Positions 1-5,669 of a DNA stretch of 8,160 nt are shown here, piece by piece (the stretch's first letter is position 1; each line of letters opens with the position of its first letter). The notes beneath the pieces were generated by a model, which saw nothing but the letters and a program-made list of their open reading frames with translations, searched no databases and was not told where the DNA came from. The stretch lies in contig DQKQ01000154.1 in the NCBI GenBank assembly GCA_015660615.1, positions 1 through 8,160 of the forward strand, given 5' to 3'. Origin of the DNA: Flavobacteriales bacterium. Its GTDB lineage: Bacteria; Bacteroidota; Bacteroidia; Flavobacteriales_D; Sanyastnellaceae. The position numbers and the translations under genes are program-made.

Positions 1-570
1 AACTGGCACCCCAACTCGATCACCCCAAATTTTTAATTGATCTACGGCTGCAGCTCTAAAAGTGTCTGCCGCCCCCAACATCACTTTTTTACCTTCACTT
101 TTATACCGGTGAGCAAGCTTCCCAATACTGGTCGTCTTACCTACACCATTTACACCGACTACTAAAATCACTGCTGGACCATCTCCGGAATCTAGTTCGT
201 CTACAGAGAACACTGAATGATTTGTTAATGCCTGCCCTATATCGTCTCCAACCAACAGATGTGCAATTTCTTCTCTGAGCATATTTATCAGCTCTGACTG
301 ATCAAGGTATGCCTCCCAAACTGCTCTCTTCCTTAATCTCTCAATTATACGCTCAGTTGTATCCACTCCAACATCTGACATCATTAGAGCTTCCTCTAGA
401 TCATCTAATAATCCCTCATCAATTTTACGACGGCCACTAAATACCTTAGCAATCCTACTTATCACACTTTTTTTAGACTTTTCGAGCCCAGCATCTAAAG
501 ATGCCTTTTTCTCAACCTGTTCTTCAGATTGCTTTTTATTTTTTCCGAATATTCGTTTAAAAAAACTCAT
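1..570 (-). CDS. ftsY: Signal recognition particle receptor FtsY, N-terminal part (runs off the window)
   Basis: FtsY is the SRP receptor GTPase. It docks ribosome-SRP complexes at the inner membrane and hands nascent membrane proteins to SecYEG. I translated the minus strand from ATG at 570: 190 codons remain open to the window edge, so roughly the last 130 residues are missing. The protein opens with an amphipathic, basic segment (MSFFKRIFGK) and a short charged region (about residues 11-35), so the acidic A domain is minimal. The four-helix N domain follows (about 40-125, with LLDDLEEALMMSDVGV). The G domain starts near 131 with the P-loop GVNGVGKTT (139-147) and the G2 motif DTFRAAA (169-175), both typical of SRP GTPases; the G3-G5 motifs lie off the window. 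It is downstream of rpmG and the DUF4295 gene, a common Bacteroidota order, but a terminator lies in the 86-bp gap before it. Identity is very secure. Confidence 0.97.
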   Translation of the reverse strand, partial: MSFFKRIFGKNKKQSEEQVEKKASLDAGLEKSKKSVISRIAKVFSGRRKIDEGLLDDLEEALMMSDVGVDTTERIIERLRKRAVWEAYLDQSELINMLREEIAHLLVGDDIGQALTNHSVFSVDELDSGDGPAVILVVGVNGVGKTTSIGKLAHRYKSEGKKVMLGAADTFRAAAVDQLKIWGDRVGVPV

Positions 571-575
571 GATAG

Positions 576-584
576 TCCTTTTTC
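576..584 (-). promoter_or_regulatory. Shine-Dalgarno-like ribosome-binding site of ftsY
   Basis: On the minus strand the sequence GAAAAAGGA ends 5 nt before the ftsY ATG. AAGGA matches the anti-Shine-Dalgarno core at a suitable spacing. The other genes here start behind A/T-rich leaders with no such match, so this site stands out. In Bacteroidota the anti-SD is reported to be occluded in the ribosome, so whether the match is functional is uncertain. Confidence 0.45.
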
Positions 585-617
585 AAAAAAAAAGGCTGAC
601 TCAAATAAGAGCCAGCC
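585..617 (-). terminator. Rho-independent terminator between the DUF4295 gene and ftsY
   Basis: Read on the minus strand, GGCTGGCTC (617-609) pairs with GAGTCAGCC (602-594) over nine positions, with one G-U wobble. The loop is the six bases TTATTT. Nine consecutive T residues (593-585) follow immediately. This is a textbook intrinsic terminator for the rpmG-DUF4295 transcript. On the plus strand no T-run follows the hairpin, so it works in one direction only. It ends 14 nt before the ftsY ATG, leaving no room for a separate ftsY promoter after it. Confidence 0.88.
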
Positions 618-656
618 AAAGTCAGTAAAGCATGGCAGTTGCCATTCATTAATAAA

Positions 657-809
657 TTACTTCGCGAAGAAGTCCTTTATTTTATCGTTATGAACTATTT
701 GCTCTACGAATGAGTATGCACCTGATTTCTCACTGCGCACCATTTTAATCACTTTCGTGTGTTGCTTTCCTCCACCAGTCTGGAGCGACGCTACTACTTT
801 CTTAGCCAT
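657..809 (-). CDS. DUF4295 family small basic protein (probable Bacteroidota-specific ribosomal protein)
   Basis: This is a 50-residue lysine-rich protein starting at ATG 809 (MAKKVVASLQTGGGKQHTKV) and ending FFAK before TAA at 657-659. It matches the DUF4295 family in length, in its MAKKVVA start, in the central VIKMVRSEKSGAYSF segment and in the NDKIKDFF ending. It begins 18 bp after rpmG on the same strand and is followed by a strong terminator, so it is cotranscribed with the bL33 gene. The high positive charge and this position suggest an rRNA-binding role. From memory, cryo-EM of the Flavobacterium johnsoniae ribosome found an extra large-subunit protein, bL38, and I believe it belongs to this family, but I cannot verify that here. 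The family assignment is firm; the ribosomal role is inference. Confidence 0.92.
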   Translation of the reverse strand: MAKKVVASLQTGGGKQHTKVIKMVRSEKSGAYSFVEQIVHNDKIKDFFAK

Positions 810-827
810 AGTATTACAGTTTCAGGG

Positions 828-1010
828 TTATTTAATTTCTTTATGCAATGTGTTCTTACGTAACACAGGATTGAACTTCTTAAGTTCCAAACGATCAGGT
901 GTGTTCTTCCTGTTCTTAGTTGTCACATAACGAGACGTACCAGGCTTGCCTGAGTCTTTATGCTCAGTACATTCTAGGATTACTTGTACACGGTTGCCTT
1001 TCTTGGCCAT
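828..1010 (-). CDS. rpmG: 50S ribosomal protein bL33
   Basis: bL33 is a small protein of the large ribosomal subunit, near the E site. The 60-residue product starts MAKKGNRVQVILECTEH and contains SRYVTTKNRKNTPDRLELKKF, the family core, ending HKEIK. The frame stays open upstream to 1088, but the conserved start is the ATG at 1010, and the extra N-terminal residues match nothing in the family. Only one cysteine is present (ILEC), so this is a form without the four-cysteine zinc ribbon and should not depend on zinc. It is the first gene of the rpmG-DUF4295-(ftsY) operon, preceded by a good Bacteroidota-type promoter. The rpmB (bL28) gene that often comes just before rpmG in this phylum is absent; ftsK diverges from that point instead. 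Confidence 0.97.
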   Translation of the reverse strand: MAKKGNRVQVILECTEHKDSGKPGTSRYVTTKNRKNTPDRLELKKFNPVLRKNTLHKEIK

Positions 1011-1029
1011 AGCTTCAATAATTGGAGGG

Positions 1030-1061
1030 CAAAGATAGTCAAACTTAACTTGAATCACCAA
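1030..1061 (-). promoter_or_regulatory. Bacteroidota-type promoter of the rpmG operon
   Basis: On the minus strand TATCTTTG (1037-1030) is a perfect match to the Bacteroidota -7 element TAnnTTTG. A TTG (1061-1059), corresponding to the -33 element, lies 21 bp upstream, within the usual spacing. Transcription should start a few bases downstream of 1030, giving a short leader before the rpmG ATG at 1010. Position, orientation and match agree, but no transcript data are available. Confidence 0.7.
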
Positions 1062-1088
1062 TGATTCAAACACTAAACTTTCATTCAT

Positions 1089-1096
1089 CAGATTTG
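1089..1096 (+). promoter_or_regulatory. Weak candidate -7 element for ftsK
   Basis: CAGATTTG matches the TAnnTTTG element at all but the first defined base. There is no clear TTG about 20 bp upstream; the nearest equivalent is TTC. If it is used, transcription would begin near 1102, leaving a leader of about 30 nt before the ATG at 1135 and making the GTG at 1108 nearly leaderless. This is the best plus-strand candidate I can see in the gap between rpmG and ftsK, and it is weak. Confidence 0.2.
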
Positions 1097-1134
1097 AACA
1101 CTTTCAAGTGGACAAGCACTCAAAAAAGTACTAT

Positions 1135-3690
1135 ATGAGCTTCCCGTACCGTTTATTTTTACAAATTAGCACCATGCGAACCTTACACCACTCCTCCTCA
1201 AGTCCAAATGACAAACCAGCTCGCAACGTTCGCAAATCTGTGGGATCAAACGAAAATGATAAAAACCCAATAAAAAAGAGTAGACGAACGGCAAGAAGCA
1301 CAAGCAATAGCATATGGTTTAGAGCTTTACCGCCATTCCTTAGAAACGCATGGGATGACGAAAGGGTGAGATCGGCTACTGGACTATTCCTTTTAAGTCT
1401 GTCTGCATTTTTAGTGCTCAGCACAATTTCATCGATTTTTTCTGGGACATCAGATATGCTACTCATTAGTTCTGATAGCACAACAATTCCGGCGCACAAT
1501 CTTGGAGGTAAACTCGGCGCACTTGTAGGACATTATTTAGTGAGAAACACATTTGGCTTTGGGTTCCTTGCTATACCTATTATTTTGGCGCTTATAGGAT
1601 TTAATGCGCTGACGGGAAAAATGCTGCTTCCATTTTGGAAAACTACCATCTGGATGCTTGCCGCTATGGTAACTTTACCATGGGCTTTGGGTTTTTTCTT
1701 TTACGAACAAATACCGGGATCTGTCGAGATTACTCTGCTTATCAGTGATCATATCATCGGAGCCGGTTCGAGATTTTTGCTTCAAACAACTATTAGGGTT
1801 TTAGGTCCAGCACCAACTTTTTGTGCAATTATTGTACTTGCTTTATTCACTCTTTATCAATTTTATCCAGGTTGGCATAAGAAAATTAATTTGAAGAACT
1901 TAGGCATGATGAAACGTGTTGCAAAATTTTTCTCAGATAACCGAGAGGAGTTAATGGAGGATACGTCAGAAGAAACACCTGTCGTAAACACGTTTACTGA
2001 ACCAACTGAAAAAGAGGATTCACCACCAGTAGCTAAGAAGGAGAGTGAGGAAACAAGCGGTGAGGATGAGGGGTTAGACTTAGAGGTTAAAGAAAAAAAG
2101 GAGGAAGCATCACTTGGAAATAAGGAGGTAAATAAACTGACTCAGGAATTCGGGGAGTATGACCCTACTTTAGACCTTAGTTCGTTTAAGTTTCCTAACC
2201 TCGAACACTTAGCAGACCATGGAGATGGTAAGCATATGGTGAGTGATGAGGAGCTCGAAGTGAATAAGAAAAAGATTCTTAAAACATTACGTAATTTCAG
2301 TATAAAGGTTGACAAAATTGGTGCAGAGGTAGGGCCTACGGTTACGTTATATGAAATCGTCCCAGCTCCTGGAATTAGAATTTCTAAGATTAAGAACTTA
2401 GAAGACGACATAGCATTGAGTTTAGCTGCGTTAGGGATTAGGATTATTGCTCCAATTCCAGGTCGCGGAACTATCGGTATTGAGGTACCTAATTCTAAGC
2501 CTGATGTTGTGAGTATGCTCACTCTTATTAAGTCTCAGAAATTTCAAAACTCCAACTACGAACTCCCAATAGCTCTCGGTAAAACCATCTCTAACGAGAC
2601 ATACGTTTTCGATTTAACTCAGATGCCTCACCTGCTAATGGCCGGAGCTACGGGGCAGGGTAAATCCGTGGGACTTAACGCTATGCTTGTCAGTCTACTT
2701 TACCGCAAACACCCAAGTGCACTAAAATTTGTACTTGTAGATCCTAAGAAAGTGGAACTTTCTGTTTACAACAAAATTTCCAGACATTACTTAGCCCAAC
2801 TTCCTGGAGCTGAAGAAGCAATCATCACAGACACTGATAAAGTCGTAGCGACTTTAAACTCCCTTTGTAAGGAAATGGATCAACGATATGACCTACTTAA
2901 AGATGCACATTGTAGGAATCTGAAGGAATACAATCAAAAATTTAAATCCAGGAAAATTATCCCTGACTCTTGTAAGGACTTACATCCTGAACGTGGTCAT
3001 CACTACCTACCTTATATCGTACTCGTAATAGACGAGTTTGCGGATCTTATTATGACAGCTGGAAAAGAGATTGAAACGCCTATTGCCAGATTAGCCCAAC
3101 TTGCTAGAGCCATCGGAATTCATCTAATCATAGCTACACAGCGTCCGTCCGTCAATATCATCACGGGAACTATCAAGGCGAACTTCCCCGCTAGGGTTGC
3201 TTTCCGAGTTACTGCGAAAATCGACTCGCGAACCATTCTAGATGCTGGAGGTGCGGATCAACTGATAGGACGTGGGGACATGCTTATGAGCACTGGGAAT
3301 GAGCTTATTCGCTTGCAATGTGGGTTTGTGGACACGCCTGAAGTGGAATCAATTTGCAATTATATCGGAGGCCAAAGAAGTTTCCCAACAGTTTTCGAAC
3401 TCCCCGAGTTTGTTAGCGAAAAAACAGATCGAGGAGCAACATCTGTCGAGGAGAGAGATAAGCTCTTCAAGGAGGCAGCCCATATCATTGTAATGCACCA
3501 ACAAGGATCTACTTCTTTACTACAGAGGAAACTCAAGTTAGGATACAACAGAGCCGGAAGATTAGTCGACCAATTAGAAGATGCAGGGATAATTGGACCT
3601 TTTGAAGGATCTAAGGCTAGGAAAGTTTTGGTGCCGGACGCAGTGAGTTTGGAACAGATATTGCATAGATCGTTTGACGGCCAAGAATAA
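1135..3690 (+). CDS. ftsK: DNA translocase FtsK
   Basis: FtsK is a septum-anchored hexameric motor that pumps chromosomal DNA and promotes dimer resolution before division closes. From ATG 1135 the product is 851 residues. After a basic, Ser/Asn-rich tail come four membrane segments (about 81-104, 140-160, 170-190, 226-245). An acidic, low-complexity linker follows (about 275-350; shorter than in E. coli FtsK), then the motor. Walker A is GATGQGKS (504-511) and Walker B is VLVIDE (629-634), followed by ATQRPSVNIITGTIKANFPA and IDSRTILDAGGADQLIGRGD. The C-terminal winged-helix gamma domain (about 775-845) has GSTSLLQRKLKLGYNRAGRL, whose GYNRA-R helix reads polar DNA motifs and contacts XerD in homologues. 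The start is uncertain: the frame opens with GTG at 1108, and ATG 1174 is also possible because the residues in between show nothing family-like. lolA follows after 6 bp, so the two are probably cotranscribed. Confidence 0.97.
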   Translation: MSFPYRLFLQISTMRTLHHSSSSPNDKPARNVRKSVGSNENDKNPIKKSRRTARSTSNSIWFRALPPFLRNAWDDERVRSATGLFLLSLSAFLVLSTISSIFSGTSDMLLISSDSTTIPAHNLGGKLGALVGHYLVRNTFGFGFLAIPIILALIGFNALTGKMLLPFWKTTIWMLAAMVTLPWALGFFFYEQIPGSVEITLLISDHIIGAGSRFLLQTTIRVLGPAPTFCAIIVLALFTLYQFYPGWHKKINLKNLGMMKRVAKFFSDNREELMEDTSEETPVVNTFTEPTEKEDSPPVAKKESEETSGEDEGLDLEVKEKKEEASLGNKEVNKLTQEFGEYDPTLDLSSFKFPNLEHLADHGDGKHMVSDEELEVNKKKILKTLRNFSIKVDKIGAEVGPTVTLYEIVPAPGIRISKIKNLEDDIALSLAALGIRIIAPIPGRGTIGIEVPNSKPDVVSMLTLIKSQKFQNSNYELPIALGKTISNETYVFDLTQMPHLLMAGATGQGKSVGLNAMLVSLLYRKHPSALKFVLVDPKKVELSVYNKISRHYLAQLPGAEEAIITDTDKVVATLNSLCKEMDQRYDLLKDAHCRNLKEYNQKFKSRKIIPDSCKDLHPERGHHYLPYIVLVIDEFADLIMTAGKEIETPIARLAQLARAIGIHLIIATQRPSVNIITGTIKANFPARVAFRVTAKIDSRTILDAGGADQLIGRGDMLMSTGNELIRLQCGFVDTPEVESICNYIGGQRSFPTVFELPEFVSEKTDRGATSVEERDKLFKEAAHIIVMHQQGSTSLLQRKLKLGYNRAGRLVDQLEDAGIIGPFEGSKARKVLVPDAVSLEQILHRSFDGQE

Positions 3691-3696
3691 ATTATT

Positions 3697-4347
3697 ATGA
3701 AAAGACTTTTTACAAGCATATTTCTATCTCTCAGTTTCATCATTTCAGGAACTGCTCAAGATGCGGACGCTCTACTGTCTAAACTGAGTGAGAACGCAAC
3801 AACATTTGGTTCTATAGACGCAACCTACACATCCCAAATGGTGGATGTTAAGAGTGATTTCGAAGAGACGTTGAAAGGACACATACAAATCGACAGCAAT
3901 AAATTTCAGCTCGATTTGGGTGAGTTTGTGATTATATCTGACGGAGGCACCGTTTGGACGTACGAGAAAGAAACAAATGACTGCTACATAGAAGATGCAG
4001 AAATGCTCTCTGAACAAGGAATAGAGCCTTCAAAAATCTTTACTATCTGGGAGGACGATTTTAAGAACGAGTGGGTGGGAGTTAGCACAATCGATGAAAA
4101 AGAATACGTGCAGATTAACCTCTACCCTTCTGGGGCAGATGCATCTGAGAAGCCGTATCATACTATACAACTCTTTATTGACGAGAGCGCTTTAGAGGTG
4201 GTGCAATTGGTTATTAAGGGGAGATCTGGAGTAGATACAGACTACCATATTAATAGCTTTAAAACCGGTGTGAATATGCCGGCTTCGACTTTCTTCTTTA
4301 CTGAATCTGATTTCCCAGGAGTGACAATGATCGACAATCGTATTTAA
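3697..4347 (+). CDS. lolA: LolA-like outer-membrane lipoprotein carrier protein
   Basis: LolA is a periplasmic chaperone that carries lipoproteins from the LolCDE exporter to the outer membrane in a hydrophobic half-barrel. The 216-residue product has a clear Sec signal peptide (K2, R3, hydrophobic 4-17, likely cleavage after GTA at residue 20, leaving an N-terminal Gln). The mature part shows the family pattern: an early LLSKLSENATTFGSIDATYT helix-strand region, then strands FEETLKGHIQID, KFQLDLGEFVIISDGG and the diagnostic GTVWTYEKETN (84-94), and a C-terminal strand with PASTFFF. Its place directly behind ftsK is a recurring Bacteroidota arrangement; the 6-bp spacing means shared transcription. 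It lacks a Shine-Dalgarno sequence and has an AT-rich leader. Its stop codon overlaps that of the convergent gene by 4 bp. Sequence identity to proteobacterial LolA is low, as usual in this phylum, so the lipid-carrier role rests on fold-level features. Confidence 0.88.
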   Translation: MKRLFTSIFLSLSFIISGTAQDADALLSKLSENATTFGSIDATYTSQMVDVKSDFEETLKGHIQIDSNKFQLDLGEFVIISDGGTVWTYEKETNDCYIEDAEMLSEQGIEPSKIFTIWEDDFKNEWVGVSTIDEKEYVQINLYPSGADASEKPYHTIQLFIDESALEVVQLVIKGRSGVDTDYHINSFKTGVNMPASTFFFTESDFPGVTMIDNRI

Positions 4348-5669
4348 TCTCTGGCGTGTGGGTTTCTTGGATTGTACTCAGTAAATGGTCTTAATGGATC
4401 TATAAAAAACCCATCTTCATCAATTTCAGGCACGATAAAATCATGTAAGCTCTCAAGTGTGTCTGTGTTACACCAATGACCATCATTAAAGGTTTCTAAA
4501 CTCCAGCTTTTATTAACGTAACCACTAAACTGCTTAAGTTGCTGCCAATCGTAATGAGTTTCTATGGGCTGAGGCAAAACAGAATAATCCATTTCTCCTA
4601 ATTCCCTCTCTAACTTTCTTTTAAATGCATCTAAAAACGCATCGTGAGCTTTTAAAACATACTTAGAGGGATCAGTTTTATACATTAACCTAAATTGTTT
4701 AACGGCACTTATTGTAGTTGAATCACTCCAGTCAATAGAACTACTAACAGGAATAGTAAGGTGAGTTCGTTCTAAAAATTTAACGTCAATAAATCCCAAA
4801 TCTCTTATCTCTGAGTGAGAGTAGACATAGATTTGAGAGGAATCATTCATTTGGACTTCCACCTGAAGGTTAGAAAGCATGGAGCGAGCAGAACGACCCG
4901 CAACAGACACTACTATATTTCTTTTATAAAAATCTATCTTTTCAGCTAAAGAACCTACCGAGTTTCGAGTCCCATGGACTGTGTCGAACATGAGAGTATC
5001 AGCAATTACAGTCATATGGGGAATATCTGATTTCACTGTATCTAGCTTATTCTTTAAAGTAGATAAGAAATAACTTTCCAATTTTGTATCTGTCCCACCA
5101 GCCATAATAAATATAATATTATCCTCAGAGTGCTTAGAAACTAAATCTTCTATAATAAGATCTATTGCATAAGGCTCAGAAGGAATAATAGATCGAATGG
5201 CATCAGAACCAAGTAAGAGATCCTCATTCACCTGAGTAAGAATTACGTGATCGGCACCCGTACGTTCTATAACCCTAAGACTTCTAGACAATTGGTTCTG
5301 TTGAAGAGGTCCAAAAACTGCATCTTTCCCTATCACATCCTCGCTCTGCCACAACTGGTTACCTAAAGAATCAACAACTTCATCAAAAAATGACAGTTCG
5401 ATATTATACCCCTGATTTTTCAACCTTTCAGATGCCCATCTTAGACCATTGATATTATCTACGGCTATTTCACGCATTCTTATCTCCCTTCTAGGTGGCG
5501 GCATACCTGTTACAACAGCCAATTGACTGAAAAATGGAAAAAAAGCGACAGCTCGGAAGTCAACAAAATCAATTTCAGATGAATCTTGAATTATTTGTGT
5601 TTGGGACACTACCGAATTGTGTGCTAAAAAACACAACATAATCACTAAACAAAATCTTACTACTCCCAT
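4344..5669 (-). CDS. Secreted type 1 periplasmic-binding-fold protein, guaA-linked
   Basis: This 441-residue protein of unknown ligand has a Sec signal peptide (hydrophobic 3-16, likely cleavage after VVS at residue 22). The body resembles the two-lobed periplasmic-binding type 1 fold of amino-acid ABC-transporter receptors. An opening strand AVAFFPFF (about 41-48) leads into REIAVDNINGLRWASERLKN and NIELSFFDEV. DAVFGPLQQNQLSRSLRVIE then matches the 'alternative explanation' strand-helix seen in this fold, and NIIFIMAGG and NIVVSVAG are later core strands. No transporter genes are nearby, so import is unlikely; relatives in this phylum are often annotated as LysM/peptidoglycan-linked, but I see no LysM repeat here. 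The ATG at 5669 lies inside the end of guaA (10-bp overlap), so translation is probably coupled. The C-terminal 70 residues are Trp- and Asp-rich and unassigned. Fold assignment is moderately sure; function is unknown. Confidence 0.72.
   Translation of the reverse strand: MGVVRFCLVIMLCFLAHNSVVSQTQIIQDSSEIDFVDFRAVAFFPFFSQLAVVTGMPPPRREIRMREIAVDNINGLRWASERLKNQGYNIELSFFDEVVDSLGNQLWQSEDVIGKDAVFGPLQQNQLSRSLRVIERTGADHVILTQVNEDLLLGSDAIRSIIPSEPYAIDLIIEDLVSKHSEDNIIFIMAGGTDTKLESYFLSTLKNKLDTVKSDIPHMTVIADTLMFDTVHGTRNSVGSLAEKIDFYKRNIVVSVAGRSARSMLSNLQVEVQMNDSSQIYVYSHSEIRDLGFIDVKFLERTHLTIPVSSSIDWSDSTTISAVKQFRLMYKTDPSKYVLKAHDAFLDAFKRKLERELGEMDYSVLPQPIETHYDWQQLKQFSGYVNKSWSLETFNDGHWCNTDTLESLHDFIVPEIDEDGFFIDPLRPFTEYNPRNPHARD

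Noticed and set aside
1011..1088. Upstream extension of the rpmG frame (26 extra residues from 1088).
   Set aside because: bL33 proteins start at MAKKGNRVQVIL; the extension covers the -7 and -33 promoter elements and looks like non-coding leader.
2122..2129. AAGGAGGT, a perfect anti-Shine-Dalgarno complement on the plus strand.
   Set aside because: It lies in the purine-rich Lys/Glu linker of FtsK, and no ATG, GTG or TTG opening a useful frame follows at proper spacing.
1980..2130. Purine-rich low-complexity stretch that could pass for a repeat array.
   Set aside because: It is the acidic Glu/Lys/Pro linker of FtsK, with no regular repeat unit.
2142..2522. Long minus-strand open frame of 126 codons within ftsK.
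   Set aside because: It is a shadow of the highly conserved ftsK motor sequence, with no start context and no recognisable protein features. The same applies to the opposing frames at 1131-1499, 3360-3743, 3772-4017, 6757-7056 and 7206-7463.
2653..2660. GGGCAGGG, a match to the E. coli FtsK loading motif GGGNAGGG, inside ftsK itself.
   Set aside because: It encodes the invariant Gly-Gln-Gly of Walker A, so the bases are constrained by the protein. One octamer says nothing without genome-wide strand-skew counts.
4261..4285. Possible minus-strand terminator: AAGCCGG / CCGGTTT hairpin about 60 nt past the binding-protein stop.
   Set aside because: The loop is 10 nt, one pair is a wobble, and only four T residues follow, three of them inside the stem. 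It also lies in lolA coding sequence, so chance is likely.
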